Source: Marimonas lutisalis (GTDB lineage Bacteria > Pseudomonadota > Alphaproteobacteria > Rhodobacterales > Rhodobacteraceae). From it: DNA of 64,000 bases. Both the position numbers and the translations under genes were made by a program. The stretch lies in the NCBI RefSeq assembly GCF_005434965.1, contig NZ_SKCI01000002.1:616001-680000 (forward strand), given 5' to 3'. Shown here piece by piece: positions 14,930-24,026 of this stretch (position 1 is the stretch's first letter; each line of letters opens with the position of its first letter). Under the pieces are notes generated by a model. That model was not told the origin of the DNA. It worked only from the letters and a program-made list of their open reading frames with translations, and did no database searches.

Positions 14930-15900
14930 ATCCGGCCCTCCTCGACCCCGTGACAGGCCGCGGGGTGGTGACCATGCGCGGCCAGCAGCGGTTTTTCACG
15001 GCGGCAGCGGTCATTGGCGTGTTCGCAGCGATCCGCAAAGGCGCAGCCATCGCCCAGGAGATGCAAGGGCGGCACAACGCCTGGAATTTCCTTGAGCGCA
15101 TGATCTTCGCGGCCGAGCGCGGGAATGCAGTCGATCAGGCCGCGGGAATAGGGATGCTGCGGGTGGTCGAGCACGTCGTCGGCGCCGGCCTCTTCGATGA
15201 CGCGACCGGCATACATCACAGCGACGCGGTCGGCCATTTCGCTGATCGCGCCCATGTCATGCGTGATGAGGATGATGGCGGCGCCGAAATCACGCTGGAT
15301 TTCATTGAGCAGGTCGAAAATCTGCGCCTGCACCGTCACATCGAGCGCGGTCGTGGGTTCATCGGCGATCAGCACCTTGGGCCGGCAGGAAACGGCCATG
15401 GCGATCATCACCCGCTGGCGCATCCCGCCCGAAAGCTGGTGCGGGTAGTCGCGGGCGCGGGCATCCGGCGAAGGGATGCCGACCCGGTCAAGCAGTGCCA
15501 CGGCATCCTTGAACGCCTGATCGGGGCTGACCTTCTGGTGCAGCATGATCGCCTCGGCGATCTGGTCGCCAACGGTGAAAACGGGGTTGAGCGACGTCAT
15601 CGGCTCCTGGAAGATCATCGCGATGTCGGCGCCGCGCAGGGCGCGCAGGCGAGACGGGTTGGCGCCCACCAGTTCTTCGCCGGAAAGCCGGATCGAGCCG
15701 CCGGCGATACGGCCGGGCGGCATGGGGATGAGGCCCATGGTGGCGAGCGCGGTAATCGACTTGCCGCAGCCCGATTCGCCCACCACGCCCAGGGTTTCAC
15801 CTGCGTTGACATGCAGCGAGACGCCATCGAGCGCGGTGACCTGCCCGTAGCGGGTGTTGAAAGTGACCTTGAGGTCTTCGATTTCCAGAAGCGCCGTCAT
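14926..15900 (-). CDS. Oligopeptide/dipeptide ABC transporter ATP-binding protein (DppD/OppD type)
   Basis: A 324-aa ATPase with Walker [10 protein letters not shown], signature [13 protein letters not shown], Walker [13 protein letters not shown] and switch ILITHDMG. The family's C-terminal Cys motif ([14 protein letters not shown]) is present. The start at 15900 gives the canonical [15 protein letters not shown] longer open frame upstream is only the antisense-free overlap of the permease gene in another frame. Stop and start of neighbours overlap on both sides, so the whole operon is translationally coupled. Confidence 0.93.
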   Translation of the reverse strand: MTALLEIEDLKVTFNTRYGQVTALDGVSLHVNAGETLGVVGESGCGKSITALATMGLIPMPPGRIAGGSIRLSGEELVGANPSRLRALRGADIAMIFQEPMTSLNPVFTVGDQIAEAIMLHQKVSPDQAFKDAVALLDRVGIPSPDARARDYPHQLSGGMRQRVMIAMAVSCRPKVLIADEPTTALDVTVQAQIFDLLNEIQRDFGAAIILITHDMGAISEMADRVAVMYAGRVIEEAGADDVLDHPQHPYSRGLIDCIPALGREDHALKEIPGVVPPLHLLGDGCAFADRCEHANDRCRREKPLLAAHGHHPAACHGVEEGRI

Positions 15901-16769
15901 CACCGTTCTCTCAGTTTCGGGTTGAAGGCGTCGTTGAGGCCATCGCCGATGAGCGAGACCGCGAAAACGGTAAAGAAGATGGCGAGGCCCGGGAAGGTCA
16001 CCGGCCACCAGGCATCGAGGATGTATTCGCGGTTCGCGCCGATCATCAGGCCCCAGCTCATTACGTTGGGATCGCCGAGGCCGAGGAAGGAAAGACCGGC
16101 CTCGAACAGGATGGCGACGCCGATGGTGAGCGTGGCCGAAACGATGAGCGGTGGCATGGCGTTGGGCAGGATCACCTTCCAGATGATGCGCTTGTTGCGC
16201 GCGCCGATGGCCCGGGCGGCGGTGACGTATTCCAGCTCCTTGATCTTGAGAAACTCGGCCCGCGTCAGACGCGCGGTCTGCGGCCACGAGACAACCCCGA
16301 TGGCAATGGCGATCGTCCAGAGCGAGGGCGAGAAGAGCGTGACCAGGACCATGGCGAAGAGGAGCGCCGGCAGGACCTGGAAAAACTCGGTGATCCGCAT
16401 CAGGAGGTTATCGACCCAGCCGCCGTAGTAACCCGCCAGCGCGCCGAGCGAGATGCCGATCACCATGGTGATGGCGGCGGCGGCGGCGCCGACAGCGAGC
16501 GTGGGGCCGCCACCCGTGAGCATGCCGGCGACGATGTTGCGCCCGAGATAGTCGGTGCCGAGAGGAAACTCGGGCGTGGCGCCGGGTGGTTCATGCGGGG
16601 CCCAGACCACATCGAACGGATCGCCGGAATAGAAGAAAGTGCCATAGAGCGTCGCCAGAACGATCACGGTGAGCATGGCTACGCCGCAAAGTGCCGGGAT
16701 ATTCCGACGGAACATGCGCCAGGCTTCGAGGGCGGGGCTTTCGGCCTTGTAGTCGGGCGTGTCGGTCAT
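15900..16769 (-). CDS. Dipeptide-type ABC transporter permease (DppC type)
   Basis: A 289-aa inner-membrane permease with the N-terminal OppC-type helix (about residues 28-50), about five further helices and the EAA loop (EYVTAARAIGARNKRIIWKVILPN) that docks the ATPases. The periplasmic motif GTDYLGRN typical of DppC is present. It overlaps DppB by 4 bp and the DppD gene by 1 bp. Confidence 0.92.
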   Translation of the reverse strand: MTDTPDYKAESPALEAWRMFRRNIPALCGVAMLTVIVLATLYGTFFYSGDPFDVVWAPHEPPGATPEFPLGTDYLGRNIVAGMLTGGGPTLAVGAAAAAITMVIGISLGALAGYYGGWVDNLLMRITEFFQVLPALLFAMVLVTLFSPSLWTIAIAIGVVSWPQTARLTRAEFLKIKELEYVTAARAIGARNKRIIWKVILPNAMPPLIVSATLTIGVAILFEAGLSFLGLGDPNVMSWGLMIGANREYILDAWWPVTFPGLAIFFTVFAVSLIGDGLNDAFNPKLRER

Positions 16770-17743
16770 GATTTGCCTCTCAGCCGGGGATCGGCCCAGC
16801 GATAGGAGATATCGGTGAGGATGTTGGCGACGACCACCATGGCCGAGGCGAAGAACAGCACGCCCATGATGGTGGGATAATCGCGGCGTAGGATCGAGTC
16901 GAAGGCCAGCCGGCCCATTCCCGGCCAGTTGAACACGGTTTCAACCAGAAGCGCGCCTGAGATGAGGTTGCCGAACTGCAGGCCGGCCACGGTGAGGATG
17001 GGAAGGGCCGCGTTGCGCAGCGCGTGTTTGAAAAGCACCGATTTTTCCGGGGCGCCTTTGGCCCGCGCGGTGCGGATGTAATCGGAGCCCAGCACCTCGA
17101 GCATGGAGGCGCGGGAGAGCCGGGCGTATTGTGCGAGATAGATGATGGCCAGCGTGAAGGCGGGCAGGATGAGGTGGTGCAGCACGTCGGCGGTTTGCAC
17201 GTACCAGGCGGCATCGCGCAGCTTGACCGATTGCATGCCTTCGACCGGGAAGATCGGGAAAGAGGATGCAAAGAGGATGATCAGCATGATTCCCGTCCAG
17301 AAGACCGGCACGGCATAGCCGATCGTGGCAAAGACCGAGACGAAGGCCGACATCACCCCGTTAGGTTTGCGCGCGGCCAGAACACCCAGGAAAACGCCCA
17401 AGGCGATCGACATCAGCTGCGCGGTGACGACCAGCAGGATGGTCGGGCCGATCCGGTCGGCGATGAGTTTCGCCACCGGCTGGTTGAAGAAGAAGCTTTC
17501 GCCCAGATTGCCCTGAGCGACGCCTGCGACATAGATCCAGAGTTGCACCAGAACGGGTTTGTTCAGCCCGTATTCCTCGCGGATGCTCTCCAGCATCTCC
17601 TCGGTCGCGCCGCCCATTTCGCCGGCGATCACCACGGCCGGATCACCGGGGGCAAGGCGGATGAGCAGGAAGTTCAGGACAACCACGCCAAGCATGAGCA
17701 GAAGCCCATAGCCGACACGGCGCAGAAGATAGGAGCTCGACAT
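16766..17743 (-). CDS. Dipeptide-type ABC transporter permease (DppB type)
   Basis: A 325-aa permease with six predicted helices. The first is LLLMLGVVVLNFLLIRLAPGDP (about 14-35), including the conserved RLAPGDP motif of DppB/OppB. An EAA-type loop (DYIRTARAKGAPEKSVLFKH) is present. It is the first permease after the binding-protein gene, separated from it by a 59-nt gap containing a hairpin. Specificity is set mainly by the binding protein. Confidence 0.92.
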   Translation of the reverse strand: MSSSYLLRRVGYGLLLMLGVVVLNFLLIRLAPGDPAVVIAGEMGGATEEMLESIREEYGLNKPVLVQLWIYVAGVAQGNLGESFFFNQPVAKLIADRIGPTILLVVTAQLMSIALGVFLGVLAARKPNGVMSAFVSVFATIGYAVPVFWTGIMLIILFASSFPIFPVEGMQSVKLRDAAWYVQTADVLHHLILPAFTLAIIYLAQYARLSRASMLEVLGSDYIRTARAKGAPEKSVLFKHALRNAALPILTVAGLQFGNLISGALLVETVFNWPGMGRLAFDSILRRDYPTIMGVLFFASAMVVVANILTDISYRWADPRLRGKS

Positions 17744-17767
17744 TGCGTTGCCTCGGAGGATGCGGGG

Positions 17768-17793
17768 GCTGCCCCGGGGTGGCCAGGGGCAGC
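17768..17793 (-). terminator. Hairpin between binding-protein and permease genes
   Basis: A perfect 8-bp stem GCTGCCCC / GGGGCAGC with a 10-nt loop and no U-tract. It sits just after the solute-binding protein gene, the position where many ABC operons carry an mRNA-stabilising or partial-termination hairpin that raises binding-protein expression relative to the permeases. Confidence 0.45.
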
Positions 17794-17802
17794 GGTGCGG
17801 CG

Positions 17803-19359
17803 TTACTCAGACCATTCCACCATATCCATCGGGTGCATCGTGCCCCAGATGCCGGTGGGAACGTTGGTGAGTTTCTTGTCGTAGGCCGTGTGATACGGCA
17901 GCGAGTTGATGGTGTAGAGCGGCACATCCTGCGCAATGATCTGCTGGAACTCGGCATAGAGCGCCTTGCGCTTTTCGACGTCCAGTTCGACCGCGGCCTT
18001 GGCCAGGATCTCGTCCACTTTCTCGTTGCAGTATTGCTGGGTGTTCGACCAGATCACGCCCTTGCGGATATTCGAGCAGAGATAGGTGCGGTGCACACCG
18101 ATCACCGGATCGCCCCAGTTGAAAACAATATCCATCGTCAGCTCGAAATCGTGTCCACCGACACGGCCTGCCCAGGTGGGGAAGTCGGGCGCGGCGCGCA
18201 CCGTCAGGTCGATGCCGATCTTTTTCAGCTGCGATTTCAGGTATTCGGCGACCGATTGCTGCTGTTCCTTCGGACCCGGGATATAGTCGATCGTCAGTTC
18301 CATACCGTCGGCAAAGCCCGCCTCGGCCATGAGCGCGTTGGCCTTGTCGAGATCGGTGTCATAGGTCTCGTCCGGGACCATGAAGAAGGGCGAGCTTTCG
18401 ATGATCGGGCCGCGCTGTTGCTGGCTGACGCCGCGATGCAGGGCCTTGGTGATGAAATCGCGGTCCACCGCATAGGCGATGGCCTGGCGCACGCGCACAT
18501 CCTTGAGCTTGTCCGAGGTGGTGTTGAAGGCCAGCCAGTTGATCGGACCGATACCGGCATACCCATCTGCGGTGATGGCGAGGTGATCTGCCTTTTCAAG
18601 CCGCTTGATTTCCTGGCTGCCGGCCATGAAGGGGTAAAGATCGGCTTCGCCGTTTTCCATGGCGATCAGCAGGGCCGAGGGGTCCTTGATGATACGGATG
18701 ATGATTTCATCGAGCTTGGGGCGGCCGTCGATGAAGAAGTTGGGGTTTTTCTTCAGCACGGTCACTTCGCCGGCCTTGAACTCTTCAAGCATGAACGGGC
18801 CCGAGCCAACAGGAGCCGAGTTTGCCGGGTGCGATTTCACGTCCTGACCATCGCCGTAGATGTGCTTGGGGATGACCGGGGCGAGCGCCGGCGAGAGCGC
18901 AAGCAGGAGCGCCGGGTGCGGTTGCGAGAGCTTAATGATAGCGGTGTGCGCGTCGGGTGTTTCAACCGCTTCGACGGGCGCGAACATCGACTTGAAGGGG
19001 TGGTTTTCCTTCGTCGTCATGATCGAGAAGGCGACGTCCTCGGACGTGACCGGCTTGCCATCGTGGAAGGTGGCGTTGTCGACGAGGTTGAGCGTGACGG
19101 TCAGGCCGTCATCGCTGACCTCCCAGCTTTTAGCGAGATAGGGTTGCGGTTCCCAGTTTTCGTCGTAGCGCAGGGGCGAGGCGAAGATCTGGGTCGACGG
19201 AACGGCAGTGGCCGTGCCCGATTGCACGGCGCCGTTGAGGTGGCGGGCCACCTGCGTCGAGGCGATCACCAGCGTCCCGCCTTCGGCGAAAACAGGGGCA
19301 GAGGCGAGCGTACCGGCCGCTATGGCCGCCGCGCCCATGAGGCGTGTCATGAGTTTCAT
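17803..19359 (-). CDS. Peptide-type ABC transporter substrate-binding protein (SBP family 5)
   Basis: A 518-aa periplasmic protein with a Sec signal peptide (basic start, hydrophobic Ala/Gly stretch, cleavage about residue 25 after VFA). Family 5 signatures are ASPLRYDENWEPQPYLAKSW, VTLNLVDNATFHDGKPVTSEDV and LKDVRVRQAIAYAVDRD. It captures the substrate for the transporter encoded downstream. Family 5 members bind peptides, nickel, opines, antibiotics or sugars; linkage to two amidohydrolases suggests an amide or peptide-like ligand here, as inference. Confidence 0.92.
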   Translation of the reverse strand: MKLMTRLMGAAAIAAGTLASAPVFAEGGTLVIASTQVARHLNGAVQSGTATAVPSTQIFASPLRYDENWEPQPYLAKSWEVSDDGLTVTLNLVDNATFHDGKPVTSEDVAFSIMTTKENHPFKSMFAPVEAVETPDAHTAIIKLSQPHPALLLALSPALAPVIPKHIYGDGQDVKSHPANSAPVGSGPFMLEEFKAGEVTVLKKNPNFFIDGRPKLDEIIIRIIKDPSALLIAMENGEADLYPFMAGSQEIKRLEKADHLAITADGYAGIGPINWLAFNTTSDKLKDVRVRQAIAYAVDRDFITKALHRGVSQQQRGPIIESSPFFMVPDETYDTDLDKANALMAEAGFADGMELTIDYIPGPKEQQQSVAEYLKSQLKKIGIDLTVRAAPDFPTWAGRVGGHDFELTMDIVFNWGDPVIGVHRTYLCSNIRKGVIWSNTQQYCNEKVDEILAKAAVELDVEKRKALYAEFQQIIAQDVPLYTINSLPYHTAYDKKLTNVPTGIWGTMHPMDMVEWSE

Positions 19360-19451
19360 GTCGTGGTCTCCCGGTTGGTTTTTTGTTTACTGGGAGTCAC
19401 GCTAACGGGGGACCTAGGCACAGAAAACCGTGTTTTCTGAATGGAGAAACA

Positions 19452-20396
19452 CTATTCTGTGGTGCTTTCGGTCGTTTCGCCGATGAGTAAGTGATCAAAG
19501 CCACCCTTATTGGCCAGTTCGGTCATGATGTTCAGCACTGCCTGAACCATGGCCGATCGCTGGGCCGCCTGGGTGCAGGCGACGCCGAATCGCGGCGCAG
19601 GAACATCGCCACGCAGGGGCCGCACGACATAGCCGTTCTGGCCCGAGCGATCGTTCGGGCCGCAGATATTGAGCAGCGAGTATCCGAACTCGGCGGCGAC
19701 GAGGCCCCGCAGCACCGACGAGCTCTTTGTGCGGTGCACAACGTTGGGACGCAGGCCGCGGGACGAGAAGATTTCGCTGAAATAGCGTTCCGTTGTGGCG
19801 AGGTCGAGCAGGATCATCGGCATCTCGGCCAGGTCTTCCAGCGCAACGCTGTCTTCATGGGCCAGCGGCGAGCTTTCCGGCAAAAGCACCCAGGGCCGGG
19901 CGCGGAAGAGTGGGATAAAGGGCATCTTCTCTGGGGTGTTGCGCCGATACGTAAGAGCAAGGTCGACCGATCCGGCGCTGAGCAACTCGTTGATGGTTTG
20001 CATGTCGCCTTCTTTCAGGTCGATCCTGATCGAGGGGTATTCACGCGCGAGCTGGCGCAGCACCGGTGGCAGCACATGCGGCGCGCTGGGCGCATAGCAG
20101 GCGAGGCTGAGCGTGCCGGCCGGCGCCCCGGACAGCGACATGAGATCGGACTCGAACACGCGCGCCTGTTCGAGAAACGCGGAAACGAGCCGGCCGACGC
20201 GCTGGCCGGTGTCGGTGGGTACGAGGCCCTTGGCCGGGATGCGGCGGAACAGTTCGGTGCCGACATGTTGTTCCATCGAGTCGATGGCCGCGGTGATCGA
20301 GCTTTGCGAAATGTTCATCTCGATCGCCGCGCGGGCAATGGAGCCGGTGCGCAGAGCGGCATCGAAATAGCGTAGTTGCTTGAGCGTGAAGTGCAT
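19452..20396 (-). CDS. LysR-family transcriptional regulator
   Basis: A 314-aa regulator: an N-terminal winged helix-turn-helix (FTLKQLRYFDAALRTGSIARAA, recognition helix around ISQSSITAAIDSME) and a C-terminal periplasmic-binding-like effector domain (about 90-295). The ATG at 20396 gives the standard MHFTLKQLRYF start; an upstream GTG adds five residues. It lies between the peptide transporter (same strand, 92 bp downstream) and the divergent amidohydrolase gene (105 bp away), so it probably controls both. The AT-richer divergent gap is the natural operator site, but I see no clean T-N11-A palindrome. Confidence 0.9.
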   Translation of the reverse strand: MHFTLKQLRYFDAALRTGSIARAAIEMNISQSSITAAIDSMEQHVGTELFRRIPAKGLVPTDTGQRVGRLVSAFLEQARVFESDLMSLSGAPAGTLSLACYAPSAPHVLPPVLRQLAREYPSIRIDLKEGDMQTINELLSAGSVDLALTYRRNTPEKMPFIPLFRARPWVLLPESSPLAHEDSVALEDLAEMPMILLDLATTERYFSEIFSSRGLRPNVVHRTKSSSVLRGLVAAEFGYSLLNICGPNDRSGQNGYVVRPLRGDVPAPRFGVACTQAAQRSAMVQAVLNIMTELANKGGFDHLLIGETTESTTE

Positions 20397-20501
20397 GCAT
20401 TCACATTCCACCAGAAAATCGACTTTATCCAGACAGTAAATCCATTTTTACGAAGGTTGGCCTCGGGCATAGGCTGAAGTCTGCATCAGGGAGGGCATGA
20501 C

Positions 20502-22136
20502 GTGAGCGCGATCAACGTTTTCAGGGCAAAGAAGATCATTACGATGGATCCAAACCGGCCCGAGGCCACGCATGTGGCGGTGCGCGACGGGCATATCCTG
20601 GCCGTGGGCGGCGCCGATTGCGCCGATCAGTGGGGCGAGGTCGCGCATGATGACAGCATGGCCGACGCAGTGCTGATACCGGGCATGATCGAGGCGCATG
20701 CCCACATGATGGCAGGGGCGATGTGGAATTTCGCCTATGCTGGGTTTCATGACCGGATGGACCCGAACGGCAAGTGGTGGAGCGGCAAGCCGGATCTCGA
20801 GACGGTCGTGCGCGACCTTTCGGAATACGAAAAGGGGCTGGCCGAGGGTGAGCCGCTGATCGGCTGGGGGCTGGATCCGATCTTCTTCGATGGCGAGCGG
20901 TTGTCGAAGGCACACCTGGACCGGATCAGCACCGAGCGCCCGGTCGCGATCATGTTTTCAAATTTCCACCTCATGTGCGTGAATTCCAAGGCTCTCGAGA
21001 TGGCCGGGTATTCGCGCGAGACGAATGTCGAGGGAGTGGTCAAGGGCGCGGATGGCGAGCCCAACGGCGAGTTGCAGGAAATGGCGGCGATGTTCCCAGT
21101 GATGCGCCGGGTCGGGATGGATTTCCGCGGCCTGACCCAGACACCCGAGGCGATCCGCACCTATGGGCAGGTTTGCCTGCGCGCCGGTGTAACCACGGTG
21201 ACCGATCTCTATGCCGATATGGCTGACGAGGATGTGGATGGCCTCTTGGCAGTGACCGGAGAGGACGGGTTTCCCGTGCGGCTGGTCAGTGTTCTGGGCG
21301 TGGCCGGAACCGATCCGAAGCAGAGCGCCGAGCGTGCACTGGCACTGCGCAAACACTCGACCGACAAGCTGCGGCTCGGCTCGGTCAAGCTGATGACCGA
21401 CGGGTCGATCCAGGGCTGGACCGCCCGGGTGAAATGGCCGCATTACGTGGGCGGTCAGGCCAATGGCATCTGGAACATGGCGCCCGAACAGATCGCGGAC
21501 ATGGCGATGGAAATGCAGAAGGCTGGTGTGCAGATGCACATCCATGTCAACGGCGACGAAGCCAGCGAGGTGGCGATCGACGCGTTGGAAGCGGCGGCCC
21601 GCAAGCACCCCTGGCTGGGCGCGCGGCACGTGCTGCAGCATGGCCAGATGATGGGCCGCGACCAGTTCGAGCGCTGTGCGGAGCTGGGTATCAACGTGAA
21701 CCTCTTTGCCAATCACATCTGGTATTTCGGCGATCAGCACGTGGCGTTGACCATTGGCGAGGATCGCGCGGCCCGGATGGATGCCTGCCGCGCGGCGCTG
21801 GATTCGGGTGTGAACCTGGCCATTCACTCGGACGCGCCGGTGACGCCGCTGGGCCCCTTATTCACCGCGTGGTGCGCGGTGAACCGGGTAACGATGAGTG
21901 GCCGTGTGCTGGGGGCGGCGCAATGCATCAGCGTGGATGAAGCGTTGCGCGCGATCACGCTGGGCGCGGCGCATATGCTGAAGATGGACCGCGAGGTGGG
22001 CAGCATCGAAGCCGGCAAGCGCGCGGATTTCGCCGTGCTGGGCGACGATCCGCTGGCGGTCGATCCGATGGCGCTGAAGGACATCCCCGTGCTGGGCACG
22101 GTCACGGGCGGGCATGTCAGCCTGCTGAACAACTGA
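20502..22136 (+). CDS. YtcJ-like amidohydrolase (Amidohydro_3), first of tandem pair
   Basis: A 544-aa metal-dependent hydrolase of the amidohydrolase superfamily. It has the N-terminal beta-sandwich strand ITMDPNRPEATHVAVRDG, the metal motif H-A-H in IEAHAHMM, KLMTDGSIQGW, the His motif MHIHVNGDEA, HVLQHGQMM and the catalytic Asp in AIHSDAPVTPLGPL. The C-terminus AGKRADFAVLGDDPL is the usual composite-domain closing. The start is GTG at 20502 with GGGAGGG upstream; a nearby ATG is out of frame. Such enzymes cleave amide or N-acyl bonds, but the substrate is unknown. It is followed 15 nt later by a close paralogue. Confidence 0.88.
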   Translation: MSAINVFRAKKIITMDPNRPEATHVAVRDGHILAVGGADCADQWGEVAHDDSMADAVLIPGMIEAHAHMMAGAMWNFAYAGFHDRMDPNGKWWSGKPDLETVVRDLSEYEKGLAEGEPLIGWGLDPIFFDGERLSKAHLDRISTERPVAIMFSNFHLMCVNSKALEMAGYSRETNVEGVVKGADGEPNGELQEMAAMFPVMRRVGMDFRGLTQTPEAIRTYGQVCLRAGVTTVTDLYADMADEDVDGLLAVTGEDGFPVRLVSVLGVAGTDPKQSAERALALRKHSTDKLRLGSVKLMTDGSIQGWTARVKWPHYVGGQANGIWNMAPEQIADMAMEMQKAGVQMHIHVNGDEASEVAIDALEAAARKHPWLGARHVLQHGQMMGRDQFERCAELGINVNLFANHIWYFGDQHVALTIGEDRAARMDACRAALDSGVNLAIHSDAPVTPLGPLFTAWCAVNRVTMSGRVLGAAQCISVDEALRAITLGAAHMLKMDREVGSIEAGKRADFAVLGDDPLAVDPMALKDIPVLGTVTGGHVSLLNN

Positions 22137-22151
22137 TCGGGGAGAGACGCG

Positions 22152-23783
22152 ATGGCTGGGATCACGATATTCAAGGCAAAGAAGATCATCACCATGGACC
22201 CCAACCGCCCCGAAGCCACGCATGTGGCGGTGCGGGACGGGCGCATCCTGGCCGTGGGCGGCGCGGATTGTGCCGATCAGTGGGGGCAAGTGACCCATGA
22301 TGACAGCCTGGCCGATGCCGTGCTGATGCCCGGCTTTGTCGAAGGGCACTGCCACATGATGGCGGGGTTCATCTGGGACTACGCCTATGCCGGGTTCCAT
22401 GACCGGGTCGATCCGTTCGGAAAGCTGTGGCGCGGCAAGCAGGATATCGAAACGGTGATTGCCGACATGCGCGATTATGCCGAACGGAACCTTGGTCCGG
22501 ACGAGCCGTTGCTGACTTGGGGGTTCGACCCGATCTTCCTGACGTCGGAGCGGCTGAACAGGCATCATCTGGACCAGATCAGCTCCGACAGGCCCGTCGC
22601 GTTCCTGTTCTCCTCAGGGCACCTGATGTGCGTGAATTCGAAGACGCTGGACCTGGTCGGATACACCCATGAAACCAATGTCGAAGGGGTGATGAAGGGA
22701 CCCGATGGCGCGCCGAATGGTGAGCTGCAGGAGATGGCCGCGATGTTCCCTGTGATGCGGCGGTTGGGCATGGATTACCGCACCAAGGCGCACCAGGACA
22801 AATACATTCGCCAGTTCGGAATGGTGTGCAATCGGGCGGGGGTGACGACGGCGACGGATCTGTTTGCGACCTTGACGGAAGAGGGGGTAAGCGAGCTGGC
22901 GCGGGTGACGGGGGAGGACGACTACCCGGTGCGAATCGTGCCCACGATCGGGGCAATGAACGCGAGCCCCGAGGACATCGTCGCGCAAGCGCTGGCGGTG
23001 CGCGACAAGAGCCACGAGAAGCTGCGGCTGGGCGCGGTGAAGCTGATGACCGACGGCTCGATCCAGGGCTGGAGCGCGCGGGTGAAATGGCCCGGATACG
23101 TGGGCGGGCAGCCCAACGGGTTGTGGAACACGCCGCCCGAAACCATCCACAAACTATGCGAGGTCATGCAGCGTGAGCACATCCAGATGCATGCCCACAC
23201 CAATGGTGACGAAGCCAGCGAAGTGACGCTGGACGCGATGGAGGAAGCCGCCCGCAAACACCCCTGGCCGGGCGCGCGCCACGTGCTGCAACATGCCCAG
23301 ATGATGGGCCGGGACCTTTTCGAGCGCGCCGCCGAACTGGGCGTCTGCGTGAACCTTTTTGTCAATCATATCTGGTACTTCGGCGATCGGCACGCGGCCA
23401 AGACCATTGGCGAGGACCGCGCGGCGCGCATGGATGGGTGCCGCATGGCGCTGGATACCGGCGTGAAGCTGGCGATCCATTCGGACGCGCCGGTGACGCC
23501 GCTGGGGCCCTTGTTCACCGCGTGGTGCGCGGTGAACCGGGTAACGATGTCGGGACGGGTGCTGGGCGCGGCGCAGCGCATCAGCGTGGAGGAGGCGCTG
23601 CGGCTCATTACGCTGGGCGCGGCCTATACGCTGAAGATGGATGGCGAGGTGGGCAGCATCGAGGCGGGCAAGCGCGCCGATTTCGCCGTTCTGGGCGAGG
23701 ACCCCACGGCGGTCGACCCGATGTCGCTCAAGGATGTGCCGGTGCTGGGCACGGTCACGGGGGGCGTGCCGCACCTGCTGTGA
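22152..23783 (+). CDS. YtcJ-like amidohydrolase, second of tandem pair
   Basis: A 543-aa paralogue of the preceding gene, with long identical blocks (ITMDPNRPEATHVAVRDG, CADQWG, KLMTDGSIQGW, SDAPVTPLGPLFTAWCAVN). All metal and catalytic positions are kept, with H-C-H (EGHCHMM) in place of H-A-H. Differences concentrate in the middle (about residues 85-150 and 210-290), where substrate loops lie. GGGGAGAG before the ATG serves as its ribosome-binding site. The pair probably arose by local duplication and may split two related substrates or act as hetero-oligomer. Confidence 0.88.
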   Translation: MAGITIFKAKKIITMDPNRPEATHVAVRDGRILAVGGADCADQWGQVTHDDSLADAVLMPGFVEGHCHMMAGFIWDYAYAGFHDRVDPFGKLWRGKQDIETVIADMRDYAERNLGPDEPLLTWGFDPIFLTSERLNRHHLDQISSDRPVAFLFSSGHLMCVNSKTLDLVGYTHETNVEGVMKGPDGAPNGELQEMAAMFPVMRRLGMDYRTKAHQDKYIRQFGMVCNRAGVTTATDLFATLTEEGVSELARVTGEDDYPVRIVPTIGAMNASPEDIVAQALAVRDKSHEKLRLGAVKLMTDGSIQGWSARVKWPGYVGGQPNGLWNTPPETIHKLCEVMQREHIQMHAHTNGDEASEVTLDAMEEAARKHPWPGARHVLQHAQMMGRDLFERAAELGVCVNLFVNHIWYFGDRHAAKTIGEDRAARMDGCRMALDTGVKLAIHSDAPVTPLGPLFTAWCAVNRVTMSGRVLGAAQRISVEEALRLITLGAAYTLKMDGEVGSIEAGKRADFAVLGEDPTAVDPMSLKDVPVLGTVTGGVPHLL

Positions 23784-23851
23784 CAGTGCGGGCGTTGAAA
23801 AAACGTTTCACCAGTGTCCCGGGCGGTTAACACGATTTTTCGGCGAAAAAT

Positions 23852-23897
23852 CGGGGGGTGACATGCGTGCACCCCCCCGGCTGACATCCGGCTGCCG
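23852..23897. repeat. Dispersed 45-bp repeat, copy 1
   Basis: Two small stem-loops: CGGGGGGTG-acatgcgtg-CACCCCCC, then CCGG-ctgacat-CCGG. The same element occurs at 35725-35769 with only a few changes. The remainder of the 243-bp gap (23784-24026) before the SDR gene holds no gene that I can see and presumably the SDR promoter. Confidence 0.65.
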
Positions 23898-24026
23898 AAC
23901 GAATTTTACCTTTGGTTCCGAAAAAGGCTTAACCCTGCGTACGGGGCCTGATGGCGCTTGTCAGCTACCGCAACCCGGCTAAGATCGGGCCTCTGATCAG
24001 GGTGGGCATTATCGGGGGTTTTCGAC

